From Streptomyces fumanus (lineage in GTDB: Bacteria; Actinomycetota; Actinomycetes; Streptomycetales; Streptomycetaceae), in contig NZ_BNBI01000001.1 in NCBI RefSeq assembly GCF_014655295.1, forward strand, positions 310,001-374,000: DNA of 64,000 bases. The letters run 5' to 3'. Of the stretch, positions 16,591 through 26,794 are shown piece after piece; the stretch's first letter is position 1, and each line of letters begins with the position of its first letter. The translations under genes and the position numbers were made by a program. The notes beneath the pieces are model-generated. The model saw nothing but the letters and a program-made list of their open reading frames with translations, was not told the origin of the DNA and made no database searches.

Positions 16591-18537
16591 ATGACGGACC
16601 GGCATCATCTGCTCGTACGCGGCGAGACGTTCGCCGCCGTGGGAGACCGCGGGGACATCAGCGGGGTGCGCGGCGGGGGGCCGCCGGACGGCCTGTTCGT
16701 GCGGGACGCGCGGCACTTGAGCCGGTGGCAGCTCACCGTCGACGGCGCCGTGCCGGAGCCCCTCGCGCCGGTCGCGAGCGGCGACACCGCCCGCTGCGTG
16801 CTGGTGCCGCGCGGCGGCCGGGACGAGCCCCCGGCGTACACGGTCTTCCGTGAACAGGCCGTCACCGACGGGGTGTTCATCGAAACGTTACGGGTGACCG
16901 GCAACCGCCCGACGCCGGCCACGGTCCGGCTCGCGGTCACCGCCGACGCCGACTTCGCCGACCAGTTCGAGCTGCGCGCCGACCACCGCACCTACGCCAA
17001 GCCCGGCGCCGTCCGCACCCGCCATGTGCTGCCGTACGGCGTGGAGTTCGGCTACCGGCGCGGTGAGTGGCACTCGGTGACGACGGTGTCCGCCGAGCCC
17101 GCGCCCGACGCCGTGGAGGAGACCGGGACCGGCGCCCGCCGCCTGGTGTGGTCCCTCGACCTCGCGCCGCACGGCACCGCGGAGGTCGTCCTGCGGGTGC
17201 TGGCCCGGCCGCACGGGCAGAAACGGGCGGTACGGGTGCCCCGCTCCCCCGCCGCCGTCAGCGCCCAGCTCATCGCCGAGGAGGACGCCTTCGCCGACGG
17301 CATCACCTTCCCCACCGGCTGGCCCGAGCTGGCCGCGGCCTGCGCCCGGGGCCTGGCCGACCTGGCCGCGCTGCACATCCCGGCCACCGGGCCCGACGGC
17401 GAGGACCTGCGGGTGCCGGCCGGCGGGGCGCCCTGGTTCCTCACCCTGCTGGGCCGGGACGCCCTGCTGACCTCCCTGTTCGTCCTGCCCTACCGGTCCC
17501 GCCCGGCCGCCCACACCCTCGCCGCGCTCGCCGCCACCCAGGCCCCCGCGCACACCGCGCCCGGCGCGGCGGCGGTCGCCCAGCCCGGCAAGATCGTGCA
17601 CGAGGTGCGGCACGGCGAACTCGCCCACTTCGGGCAGGTCCCCTACGGGCGGTACTACGGCTCGGTCGACGCCACCCCGCTCTTCCTGGTGCTGCTCGGC
17701 GCCTACGTCGAACACACCGGCGACACGGCGGCCGCCCGGCGTCTGGAGGCCCCCGCGCGGGCGGCGGTCACCTGGATGCTGGACCACGGCGGGCTGACCT
17801 CGCGCGGCTACCTGGTCTACCGCGCCGACCGGGGCGGCCTCGCCAACCAGAACTGGAAGGACTCCCCGGGCGCGATCTGCTCCGCCGACGGCACCCGGCC
17901 CAGCGGCGCGGTGATGGCGGCCGGCGCCCAGGGCTACGCGTACGACGCGCTGCGCCGCACGGCCTGGCTGGCCCGCACGGTGTGGGCGGACGAGACCTAC
18001 GCGCAGTTGCTGGAGCAGGCCGCCGGCGACCTGCGCGACCGCTTCCAGCGGGACTTCTGGATGCCGCAGCACTCCTTCCCCGCCCTCGCCCTGGACGGCG
18101 ACGGACGGCAGGTGGACGCGCTGGCCTCCGACGCGGGGCACCTGCTCTGGTCCGGGCTGCTGGACAAGGAGTACGGCGAGCTGGTCGGACGGCGGCTGCT
18201 CGAACCGGACTTCTTCTCCGGGTGGGGCGTGCGGACGCTGGCGGCCGGGCAGCCCGCGTACCACCCGCTGTCGTACCACCGGGGGTCGGTGTGGCCGCAC
18301 GACAACGCGCTGATCGCGCTGGGGCTGGCCCGGTACGGGCTGCACGACGAGGCGCGGACGGTGGCGCACGGCCTGGTGGACGCGGCGACGGCGGCGGGGC
18401 ACCGGCTGCCGGAGGTCCTCGCGGGGTACGGGCGCGAGGGGCATCCGGAGCCGGTGCCGTACCCGTACGCGTGTGTGCGGGAGTCCCGGTCGGCCGGGGT
18501 GCCGCTGGCTCTGCTGACCGCGGTGGGGGGTGCGTGA
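16591..18537 (+). CDS. Glycogen debranching enzyme-like protein (amylo-alpha-1,6-glucosidase family), TTA-containing
   Basis: A 648-residue protein. The N-terminal GDE_N_bis-type domain (LLVRGETFAAVGDRGDIS, GLFVRDARHLSRW) is followed by an (alpha/alpha)6 glucosidase domain with PWFLTLLGRDALLTSLF, WKDSPGAICSADG and HRGSVWPHDNALIALGLARYG. It probably hydrolyses an alpha-glucan or trehalose/maltose-type oligosaccharide; the exact substrate is unknown. Codon 100 (16888-16890) is TTA, the rare leucine codon read by the bldA tRNA, so full translation should depend on development. The usual SPQAW motif near the C-terminus reads VRESR here, an odd local divergence. The GTGACC-AGGGAGG leader gives a good site before the ATG. 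It is divergent from ROK. Confidence 0.82.
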   Translation: MTDRHHLLVRGETFAAVGDRGDISGVRGGGPPDGLFVRDARHLSRWQLTVDGAVPEPLAPVASGDTARCVLVPRGGRDEPPAYTVFREQAVTDGVFIETLRVTGNRPTPATVRLAVTADADFADQFELRADHRTYAKPGAVRTRHVLPYGVEFGYRRGEWHSVTTVSAEPAPDAVEETGTGARRLVWSLDLAPHGTAEVVLRVLARPHGQKRAVRVPRSPAAVSAQLIAEEDAFADGITFPTGWPELAAACARGLADLAALHIPATGPDGEDLRVPAGGAPWFLTLLGRDALLTSLFVLPYRSRPAAHTLAALAATQAPAHTAPGAAAVAQPGKIVHEVRHGELAHFGQVPYGRYYGSVDATPLFLVLLGAYVEHTGDTAAARRLEAPARAAVTWMLDHGGLTSRGYLVYRADRGGLANQNWKDSPGAICSADGTRPSGAVMAAGAQGYAYDALRRTAWLARTVWADETYAQLLEQAAGDLRDRFQRDFWMPQHSFPALALDGDGRQVDALASDAGHLLWSGLLDKEYGELVGRRLLEPDFFSGWGVRTLAAGQPAYHPLSYHRGSVWPHDNALIALGLARYGLHDEARTVAHGLVDAATAAGHRLPEVLAGYGREGHPEPVPYPYACVRESRSAGVPLALLTAVGGA

Positions 18538-18559
18538 GAGCTGCCGGGTGCGGGTGCGC

Positions 18560-18584
18560 GGGGCCGGACGGACGGGCCGGCCCC
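18560..18584. terminator. Hairpin downstream of the debranching-enzyme-like gene
   Basis: GGGGCCGG (18560-18567) pairs with CCGGCCCC (18577-18584) around a nine-base loop. It lies 20 bp after the stop, in the spacer between convergent genes. The rest of that spacer (to 18679) shows no supported gene. Confidence 0.55.
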
Positions 18585-18679
18585 GGAGCGCGGCGCCCCG
18601 GTGCGGCGGATGAGCGCGTTCCGCGACCGCTTCCTGACCGCCTACGGCTCCGCCTCGCGTCCGGCGCGGGGCTGGCGGG

Positions 18680-19813
18680 TCAGCCGCCGGAGGTGTCCAG
18701 CTCCGCGTCCTCGCCGACGCCCGCGCAGTCGTACGGGTCCTTCAGCCAGCCGTCCGGCAGCACCACGCGGTTGTTGCCGGAGGTGCGGCCCCGGGGGCCG
18801 TCGGCGCCGGCCGGCCAGGGCTGGTCGAGATCCAGCTCGTCCAGGCCGGCCCGCAGCTCGGCCAGCGAGGAGGTGACGGCCAGTCGCTTGCGCATCTCGG
18901 AGCCGACCGCGAAGCCCTTGAGGTACCAGGCGACGTGCTTGCGGAAGTCGATGACGCCGCGGGCCTCGTCGCCGATCCACTCGCCGAGCAGGGTGGCGTG
19001 CCGGACCATCACGTCGGCGACCTCGCGCAGGGCCGGCCGGGCGAGGTCTTCCGTACGGCCCTCGAAGGCGGCGACCAGGTCCGCGAAGAGCCACGGCCGG
19101 CCCAGGCAGCCGCGGCCCACCACCACGCCGTCGCAGCCGGTCTCGCGGACCATGCGCAGCGCGTCCTCGGCCGACCAGATGTCGCCGTTGCCGAGCACCG
19201 GGATCTCCGGGACGTGCTCCTTGAGGCGGGCGATGGCCTCCCAGTCGGCGGTGCCGCCGTAGTGCTGGGCGGTGGTGCGGCCGTGCAGGGCGACGGCCGT
19301 CACGCCCTCCTCCACCGCGATGCGGCCGGCGTCGAGGTAGGTGAGGTGGTCGTCGTCGATGCCCTTGCGCATCTTGATGGTGACCGGCAGGTCGCCGGCG
19401 CCGGTGACGGCCTCGCGCAGGATGGCGCGGAGCAGGTTCCGCTTGTAGGGCAGGGCGGAGCCGCCGCCCTTGCGGGTGACCTTGGGGACCGGGCAGCCGA
19501 AGTTCAGGTCGATGTGGTCGGCCAGGTCCTCGTCCACGATCATGCGGACGGCCTTGCCGACGGTCACCGGGTCGACGCCGTACAACTGGATCGAGCGGGG
19601 CCGCTCGGTGGCGTCGAAGTGGATGAGCTGCATGGTCTTCTCGTTGCGCTCGACCAGCGCCCGGGTCGTGATCATCTCGCTGACGAACAGGCCCTTGCCA
19701 CCGCTGAACTCCCGGCACAGGGTGCGGAAGGGCGCGTTGGTGATCCCGGCCATGGGGGCGAGGACGACGGGCGGCTGGACGGTGTGCGGACCGATCGACA
19801 GGGGCGTGGACAT
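18680..19813 (-). CDS. dusB: tRNA-dihydrouridine synthase (DusB type)
   Basis: A 377-residue FMN-dependent enzyme reducing uridine to dihydrouridine in the tRNA D-loop. TIM-barrel motifs are VVLAPMAGITNAPFR (FMN), SIQLYGVDP, DLNFGCPVPKV with catalytic Cys107, KMRKGID, ALHGRTTAQHY, VLGNGDIW and VVGRGCLGRPW. The C-terminal helical domain is present, so the length is normal. ATG at 19813 is preferred. GACAAT-GGAGCA-ATG suggests a leaderless mRNA, since the GGAG is too close to act as a normal site; GTG at 19831 is an alternative. It is divergent from an MFS pump gene. Confidence 0.93.
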   Translation of the reverse strand: MSTPLSIGPHTVQPPVVLAPMAGITNAPFRTLCREFSGGKGLFVSEMITTRALVERNEKTMQLIHFDATERPRSIQLYGVDPVTVGKAVRMIVDEDLADHIDLNFGCPVPKVTRKGGGSALPYKRNLLRAILREAVTGAGDLPVTIKMRKGIDDDHLTYLDAGRIAVEEGVTAVALHGRTTAQHYGGTADWEAIARLKEHVPEIPVLGNGDIWSAEDALRMVRETGCDGVVVGRGCLGRPWLFADLVAAFEGRTEDLARPALREVADVMVRHATLLGEWIGDEARGVIDFRKHVAWYLKGFAVGSEMRKRLAVTSSLAELRAGLDELDLDQPWPAGADGPRGRTSGNNRVVLPDGWLKDPYDCAGVGEDAELDTSGG

Positions 19814-19911
19814 TGCTCCATTGTCCCGCACCCGGGGCGGTGCCCGGCACCCACCCGCGTGTATGGGTCATTAGTTAGCCGCACTATCGAAGCGGGCGTA
19901 CGATGGGCGCC

Positions 19912-21363
19912 ATGCCCGAGCCGACCCGTCGCCGACGCCTGCTCGTGCTCGCGATCTGCTGCATGAGCCTGCTGATCGTGAGCATCGACAACACGATCCT
20001 CAATGTCGCCCTGCCCTCGATGCAGCGGGACCTGGACGCCACCACCTCCGGACTCCAGTGGACGATCGACGCCTACACCCTCGTCCTCGCCTCGCTGCTG
20101 ATGCTCGCCGGCTCCACGGCCGACCGGATCGGCCGCAAACGGGTCTTCATGACCGGCCTGGTGCTGTTCACCGCCGGTTCGGTGCTGTGCTCGCTGGCGC
20201 CGGACCTGACCTCGCTGGTGGTGTTCCGGATGGTGCAGGCGGTGGGCGGCTCGATGCTCAACCCGGTCGCCATGTCGATCATCACCAACACCTTCACCGA
20301 CCCGCGTGAGCGGGCCCGCGCGATCGGGGTGTGGGGCGCGGTGGTCGGCATCTCCATGGCCGCCGGGCCGCTGGCCGGCGGCCTGCTCGTGGAGTCGGTC
20401 GGCTGGCGCTCGATCTTCTGGGTCAACCTGCCGGTGGGGCTGGCCGCGCTGCTGCTCACCCTGCGGTACGTGCCCGAGTCCCGCGCGCCCCGGGCGCGGC
20501 GCCCCGATCCGCTCGGACAGGTGCTGGTGATCGCCCTGTTCGGCAGCCTGACGTACGCGATCATCGAGGCCCCGGACGCCGGCCCCGGCTCGGTGCTGCC
20601 GTACGCGGCGATCGCCGTGGTGGCGCTGGCGGGACTGCTCGCCTACGAGCCGCGCCGCGCCGAACCCCTCATCGACCTGCGGTTCTTCCGGTCGGCGCCG
20701 TTCAGCGGGGCGACCGTCATCGCGGTCTGCGCCTTCGCCTCGCTCGGCGGGTTCCTCTTCCTGTCCACGCTGTACCTGCAGAACGTACGCGGACTCAGCG
20801 CGCTGCACGCCGGCCTGTGGATGCTGCCGATGGCCGTGCCGACCTTCCTGTGCGCGCCGCTGTCCGGGCGGCTGGTGGCCGGCCGGGGGCCGATGCTGCC
20901 GCTGCTGATCGCGGGCGGCGCGATGACGGCCAGCGGGGCGCTGTTCGCCGCGTTCGAGGCGGAGACCTCCGACGTCACGCTCTTCCTCGGGTACGTCCTG
21001 TTCGGCGTCGGCTTCGGCTTCGTCAACGCGCCCATCACCAACACCGCCGTCTCCGGGATGCCCCGCGCCCAGGCCGGGGTGGCCGCCGCCGTCGCCTCCA
21101 CCAGCCGCCAGTTGGGCCAGACCCTCGGCGTCGCGGTGATCGGCGCGGTCCTGGCCGCGGGCGTCGGCTCCTCCGCGTACCGGGACACCTTCGTCGCGGC
21201 GGCCCGCCCCGGCTGGTGGATCCTCACCGCGTGCGGGCTGGCGGTGCTGCTCCTCGGCGCGGTCACCACGGGCCGCTGGGCACGCGGTACGGCGGACCGG
21301 GCGGCCCGGCACCTGGCGGCACCGGAGGTGGGGGCCTCGGAGACGGCGCGGGCGGGGGGCTAG
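19912..21363 (+). CDS. MFS drug/proton antiporter, DHA2 (14-TMS) family
   Basis: About 483 residues. It has the DHA2 signature at TM1 (LLIVSIDNTILNVALPSM, motif D), motif A (GSTADRIGRKRVF), motif C (AVVGISMAAGPLAGGLLV) and 14 predicted membrane segments. It is probably an exporter of a toxic or signalling compound of unknown identity. There are two possible starts: ATG 19903, and ATG 19912, which lies seven bases after a -10-like TACGAT (19899-19904) and so would be leaderless; the first ATG is inside that hexamer. The short spacer shared with dusB contains TTAGTTAG, but no regulator is adjacent. Confidence 0.9.
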   Translation: MPEPTRRRRLLVLAICCMSLLIVSIDNTILNVALPSMQRDLDATTSGLQWTIDAYTLVLASLLMLAGSTADRIGRKRVFMTGLVLFTAGSVLCSLAPDLTSLVVFRMVQAVGGSMLNPVAMSIITNTFTDPRERARAIGVWGAVVGISMAAGPLAGGLLVESVGWRSIFWVNLPVGLAALLLTLRYVPESRAPRARRPDPLGQVLVIALFGSLTYAIIEAPDAGPGSVLPYAAIAVVALAGLLAYEPRRAEPLIDLRFFRSAPFSGATVIAVCAFASLGGFLFLSTLYLQNVRGLSALHAGLWMLPMAVPTFLCAPLSGRLVAGRGPMLPLLIAGGAMTASGALFAAFEAETSDVTLFLGYVLFGVGFGFVNAPITNTAVSGMPRAQAGVAAAVASTSRQLGQTLGVAVIGAVLAAGVGSSAYRDTFVAAARPGWWILTACGLAVLLLGAVTTGRWARGTADRAARHLAAPEVGASETARAGG

Positions 21364-21467
21364 GCGAGCGGTCCGGGGGCTCGGAAGCTGCGCGGGCGGG
21401 GGTTGGGCTAGCGGTTCCGGGGGTCGTCGGTGCCCGGTGGGCTTCCTCGGGGGGGGGCGGGTCCTTG
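21364..21467. other. G-rich spacer with degenerate direct repeats
   Basis: The spacer between convergent genes holds gcgagcggtccgggggctcg (21363) and gctagcggttccgggggtcg (21409), and a run of nine G at about 21449-21457. There is no clear hairpin and no gene. Confidence 0.4.
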
Positions 21468-24400
21468 TCAGCGGGTGGGGCGCGGGAGGTGTTCCGTCAG
21501 GGCCGGCCATGCCTTCGCGATCGTCCGTTCCAGCCTCGGCAGGGCTCGCTGGCCCGCCAGGGCGGCCGTGATCGCCAAGGCCACGCCCAGCCAGGCCAGG
21601 GGGCCGAGCGGGGTGCAGCCGAAGAGGCGGCTGGCGGCGGGGGTCTGCACCAGGGCGACCAGGGCGGCGGCGGAGCCCAGCGAGGTGGCCCGGACCAGAC
21701 GGCTGCCGCGCCGGTCGGCGAGGGTCTGGGCCAGTTGGGTACCGACCACCGCGCACAGCGCCATCGTCGTGGACCGGCGCCGGGTGCCGGGCGTGAACCG
21801 GCCGAACAGCCAGGCCATGGTCGCGCCGAGGGCCGTGGTCAGGGCCCGGTGCCGAATCTGCCGGATGAGCGGCTCGCCCAGGACGGCGGTGCCGAGGGGC
21901 GCGGTCGCGGCCCGTTCCGCCGCCGCCGCGTCGCCGGTCGGGGTGACCGCCACGGCCATCGCCGGGAACAGGTCCGTGAACAGGTTGACCAGCAGCATCT
22001 GCCGGGTCGACAGCGGCGCCGAGCCGCCGAGGACGGTGCCGAGGATGCCGAAGCCGACCTCGCCCGCGTTGCCGCCGATGAGGATGGGGCGATGGCGTCG
22101 GCGACGCTGTGCCACAGGGCGCGGCCCTCGCGCACCGCCTCCACCAGCACCAGCAGGTCCTCCCCGGTGACGACGAGGTCGGCGGCGTTGCGGGCGGCGG
22201 CCGAGCCGCGGGCGTTGATGCCGACGCCGATGTCGGCGGCGCGGATCGCGGCGGCATCGTTGGCGCCGTCGCCGACCATGCCGACCACCCGGCCCGCGTC
22301 CCGCAGGGCCTCCACGACCTGGAGCTTCTGCTCCGGCGCCACCCGGGCCACCACGTCGGCGTCGCGCAGCATCCGGGAGCGTCCCCTCCGGTCGGCACCG
22401 GCCAGTTCGTCGCCGGTGACCACGGTGGCGTCCTCGGGCCAGCCCAGCTCGGTGGCGATGGCGCGGGCGGTCCCCGGATGGTCCCCGGTCAGCACCACCG
22501 GCCGTACGCCCGCCGCGCGCAGCCCCCGTACCAGCGCCGGGGAGGTCTCGCGGGCCACGTCGGACAGGCCGAGCAGCCCGGTGAAGCGCAGGCCGAGCCG
22601 GTCCAGGGGGCCCTCCAGCAGCTCCGCCGGGTCCTCGCCGGCGGTCAGCGGGCGGTGCGCGACGGCGAGGACGCGCAGTCCGGCGCCGGCCAGCTCGTGG
22701 GCGGTGCCGGGGGCGTGGCCGGGCAGGTCGGGGCAGGCGGGCAGCACGGTTTCCGGGGCGCCCTTGACCACCAGGACCGGCGTGCCGTCCCCGGTCCGGC
22801 CGACGGCGGCGGCGTAACCGCGCGAGGTCTCGAACGGCAGCCCCTCCGTCTGCTCCCACTCCGGGTCGTCCCCGGCGGCGGCCAGCACCGCCTCGTCGGT
22901 GGCGTGGCTGGGGCGGGCGCCGTCGCCGTCGAACCGGGGGCAGGCGCGGGCGGCGACGCGGACCGCCTCGGCGGCCCCGGGGGCGTCCGCGCGGTGCACC
23001 CGGCCGTCGGCGCCGGCGGCCCTGACCAGCCGCAGCCGGTTCTCGGTGAGGGTGCCGGTCTTGTCGAAGCAGATGGTGTCCATGCGGCCCAGCGCCTCCA
23101 GCGTGCGCGGGGTGCGGACCAGCACGCCGCGCCGGCCCAGCCGCCGGGCCGCCGCCAACTGGGCCACCGTCGCCACCAACGGCAGCCCCTCGGGCACGGC
23201 GGCCACCGCCACCGACACCCCGCCGCTGACCGCCTGCCGGATCGGGGCGCCGCGCAGCAGCGACAGACCGGTCACCGCGGCGCCGCCCGCCAGGGTCAGC
23301 GGCAGGGCCTTGCCGGTGAGTTCCTGGAGGCGGGCCTGCACCCCGGCGGCCGACGGGGTCCGCGCGGCCAGCGACACCGCGCGGGACGCCTCGGTGCGCT
23401 CCCCGGTGTCCACCACGACGGCCCGGGCACGCCCGGCGACCACGGTGGTGCCCTCGAAGACCATGCAGTGCCGCTCGGCCACGGGGGCGCCGGGGGTGGC
23501 GGCCACGTCCTTGTCCACCGGCAGCGACTCGCCGGTCAGCGCGGACTCGTCGACCTCCAGGCCGTCCTCCCACAGCAGCCGGGCGTCGGCGGGCACCACG
23601 TCGTCGGTGTTCAGCGCGATGACATCGCCGGGCCGCAGCCTGGCGGCGTCCACCAGCCGCCCCTCACCGGCCGCGTCCGGTGACTGTTCCGCGCCGGCCT
23701 CGGTGACCCGGGCCTTCTGCTGCTGCTGGGCGAGCAGCCCGGCCAGCGCCCGCTCGGCGCGCAGCCGCTGCAACCCGCCGACCAGGGCGTTCAGATCGAG
23801 GGCGCCGACCACCAGCAGGGCGTCCATCACCGACCCGAGGATCGCCTCGGCGGCCGATCCGACGGCGAGCACCGGGGTGAGCGGATCGTCCAGCTCGTTG
23901 CGGACCGCACGGGCCAATTGCACCGTCCACGCGACCGGCGCGAGCGCGGGCGTGCGGGACGCCTTGCGCGCCGTCGCGCGGACCCGGGCGGCGAGCCGCT
24001 CGGCCGCCGACGGCCGCGGTTCCCGCTGCTCCGCCAGTTTCTCCCGTACGCCGTCCGGGTCGAGTCCGTGCCAGGCAACCCGGGGCCGGGGGTGCGGGGC
24101 GCGGGCCACCGCCACGCCGAGCGCGGCGCGCGCCCCCGACACCAGGGCGGCCAGCGCGCCCGCGTCGACCGGGGCGTGCCGCAGCCCCGGCACCAGCGGC
24201 GAACGGGTGCCCCGGCGGGCCTCCCCGACGGCCACCAGCAGCCCGGACAGCGCCGCCCCCGACCGGGCGAGCACCTGCGAACGGCGCCCGACCCCGCGGG
24301 CCGCCGGCACCGCCCGCAGCAGCGTCCACACATCGGCCAGTCCGTGCGGGGCGAGCACGTCCGCGCCCCACGCCACCGGGCACCGGCCGTCGGCGAGCGC

Positions 24401-25813
24401 CACGGCCACGTCCCCGCCGAGCAGCCCGGCCAGCACCTCCCCGCCGTCCCCGGCACACGGCCGTACGACGGTGATCACGCCGCCGTCCGCGCGCAGTTCG
24501 CCGACCACCTCGCGCAGCGGCCGCTGCCCGCTGACCACCTGGTCCGCCAGGCCGGTGAAGTCGGCCAGCGCCGGGTCCTCGACCATCACCACGCGCAGTC
24601 CGGCGCGGCGGGCCGCGTCCAGCACGTCCTCGGTCCACGGGTCGGCGCCCGCGCCGGGCGAGCGCAGCGCGCTGGGGTGCAGCACGACCGTGCCGGCCAT
24701 CTCCAACTGCCGCAGCCGCTCGGGGTCCCGGACCAGCACCCCGGCCCGGGACAGGGCGCCGCTCAGCACGGCGTGGAAGGCGGCGGGCCCGTACCGCGCG
24801 GCCTTCGGGGAGCCCGCCAGCACCGCCTCGGCCGCCTCGGCCAGGTCGTGCTTGACCAGCAGGGCCGCCACCGCGCCCGCGACGCTGCCGGTGGAGGCGT
24901 GGGCGGCGTACTCCTGGGCCGGGGAGGTGCGCAGCGGCGGGCGGAGCGCGGCGTCGGCGCGCAGGCTTCCGCGCTCCGGGGCGCACAACCGGTCGTGCAC
25001 GGCCTCGAAGGCGGCCCCCCGGGCCACCGCCTCCGCCAGTTGGCAGGCGCGCAGCGCCCCGTCCAGGACCAGCGAGGCCGGGCTCTGGCCGGCGCCCTGC
25101 ACGGCCGCGTTGGCGACGGCCAGCGCCACGTCCATCCGGGCGCTGCCCAGGCGGCCGCGCAGCCAGGCCCGGAAGGACGGGTTCTCCCTGAGCAGCGTCG
25201 CGGCGGCGGTGAGCAGGCGGGGCGTGGCCGGCAGGCGCAGCGCGGCGGCGGTCAGCCCGGCGGCGACGCCCAGCGCGTCGGCGCCGAGCGCGGCCGCGGC
25301 GACCCGCACCGAGGTCGGGTCGCCGGGGTGGGTCAGCTCCTCGGCCCCGGCGTCCGGGGCCTGCGCGCGGGTCAGTCCGTGCCGCTCGGCGAGGACGGTC
25401 GCCCGGTCCACGACCAGGTCGGTGAGCGCGTCCTCGGTGGCGGTCACCACCAGCCGGGAGAGCCCGGCGTCCCAGTAGGCGAGCGCCACGTCGGGGTGTT
25501 CGGCGAGCGCGGCGGCCACCCGGCGGGCCGCGCGCTCCACGCCGCCCGCCGTGGCCGTCCCGGCGGGGCGCAGTGCGAGGTGGACGCGGGGGCCGGCCCG
25601 CCAGTCGCCGGTGCGGCCCGGCAGCGCGGCGCGGACCACCCGGGCCGCCCGCGCCGCGAAGTCCGCGGTGCGTACGCCGGCCCGCGCGGTGCCCGCGACG
25701 GCACCGGCCGCCGCGCCGACGGCGGGCGCGGTGCCGCGCGCCAGCAGCTTGGGCCCGGCGAGGACGAGACCGGCGGCGGCGCCGGGGGAACGTGTCAGCA
25801 CTCCGACCGCCAT
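21468..25813 (-). pseudogene. Large cation-transporting P-type ATPase with a frameshift near 22088
   Basis: Read as one gene this is a protein of about 1448 residues resembling the very large actinobacterial P-type ATPases (CtpI-like). It has a long N-terminal region with HMA-like and duplicated helical parts, TGES phosphatase loop (LTGESLPVDKD, near 757), PEGLP membrane motif, DKTGTLTE phosphorylation site (Asp near 917) and GDGANDAAAIRAADIGVG (near 1181). The frame is then lost. After WHSVADAIA the start frame reads PSSSAATRAR, whereas the expected ILIGGNAGEVGFGILGT continues in the -1 frame to a stop at 21468. The lesion lies at a CCCC run (22086-22089). All catalytic parts precede it but five or six membrane helices follow it, so unless it is a sequencing error or recoding the transporter is probably inactive. 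Confidence 0.8.
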
Positions 25814-25822
25814 CGCTCCCCC

Positions 25823-26773
25823 TCAGCCCGCCTTCCCGCCACGCGACGCCGGGGGCGCCTTCCGCGCGGGTGTCTTCTTGCCCGCCGCCTTACGGGCCGC
25901 CGTCACCGTCGGCTTGACGGGGGCGGACTTGGCGGCGGCGAGCTTGGCGGCGCCGGGCTTGGGGGTTCCGGGCTTGGCGACGCCGGTTCCGGCGGCGCCG
26001 GGCTTAGGGGTGCCGGGCTTGGCGACACCTGTTCCGGCGGCGCCGGGCTTAGGGGTGCCGGGCTTGGCGACACCTGTTCCGGCGGCGCCGGGCTTCGAGG
26101 CGGCGGACCCGACTCCGCCGGTCTTGGAGGCGGCGGACTTGGCGGCGGCGGATTTCGCGGCGGTGGTCTTGATGGGCATCGCCCTGGAGGCCGTCGTCCT
26201 GGAGGCGGCGGCCTTGGTGGCGGTCTTCTTCGCGGCGGCGGTCCTGGCGGGTGGCGACTTCGCGGTCGCCTTCGACGTGGTCGTCCTCGACGTGGTCGTC
26301 CTCGCCGGGTTCGCCTTCGCGGTCGTGCCCGCACGAGCCGAGGCACCCGCTCTCGCGCCGGTGCCGCCGACTGGACCGGCCGCACCCGCCCGCGCGCCGG
26401 TGCCGCCGGCCGGGCCGGCCGTCGTTCCGCGCGCCGCCGTGTCCGTATCCCCGGAACTCCCGGGCCCCCCGGAATCCCCGTCCAGCCGCACCACCTCCCC
26501 CTCCGACCCCGCGCCCTCCCCCCTCGGCCTGGTCAGCCACGCCACCGCCGCCCCCGTGACGGCCACCGGCCACTCCACGAGCCCGGCGAGGCCCGCCACC
26601 CCGGCCCCCGTGTAGACCGCCAGCCGCCGACCGCGCGGGGACACCGCCCCGAGCCGGTCCAGCGTGCCGCCGACCGCGCTGCCGACCATCCCGGCGCCCG
26701 GCACCCTGCGCACCGCCGACGCGGCGGCGTGCAGCGGCCCCGGGAGCGTCCGCGCCGGCTTCTGCTCAGCCAT
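25823..26773 (-). CDS. Membrane-associated protein with histone H1-like Lys/Ala/Pro tail
   Basis: A 316-residue protein with no recognised enzyme family. Residues 1-80 contain two hydrophobic segments ([15 protein letters not shown], and [30 protein letters not shown]). The remainder is Ala/Lys/Thr/Pro-rich, as in histone H1 or HU tails ([16 protein letters not shown], ending [18 protein letters not shown]), with three exact 15-residue repeats [15 protein letters not shown]. It lies 9 bp upstream of the giant ATPase and the two are surely co-transcribed. Membrane proteins with such tails commonly accompany these ATPases in actinomycetes, as I recall. A basic tail next to the membrane could bind nucleic acid or acidic lipid; that is inference. 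Confidence 0.7.
   Translation of the reverse strand: MAEQKPARTLPGPLHAAASAVRRVPGAGMVGSAVGGTLDRLGAVSPRGRRLAVYTGAGVAGLAGLVEWPVAVTGAAVAWLTRPRGEGAGSEGEVVRLDGDSGGPGSSGDTDTAARGTTAGPAGGTGARAGAAGPVGGTGARAGASARAGTTAKANPARTTTSRTTTSKATAKSPPARTAAAKKTATKAAASRTTASRAMPIKTTAAKSAAAKSAASKTGGVGSAASKPGAAGTGVAKPGTPKPGAAGTGVAKPGTPKPGAAGTGVAKPGTPKPGAAKLAAAKSAPVKPTVTAARKAAGKKTPARKAPPASRGGKAG
25951..26085. repeat. Three 45-bp in-frame tandem repeats
   Basis: Units 25951-25995, 25996-26040 and 26041-26085 are exactly 45 bp; the last two are identical and the first differs at a few positions. They encode the 15-residue [15 protein letters not shown] repeats. The identity at the DNA level, including synonymous sites, points to recent expansion. 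Confidence 0.9.
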
Positions 26774-26794
26774 GACCGTCCTCCACGACCGTTC

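Noticed and set aside
18601..18876. Small plus-strand ORF between the debranching gene and dusB
   Set aside because: Mostly antisense to dusB, Arg/Pro-rich shadow composition and no ribosome site.
22082..22095. Programmed ribosomal frameshift in the P-type ATPase
   Set aside because: The CCCC run is not a classic X XXY YYZ site and no stem-loop stands out downstream; mutation or sequence error is simpler.
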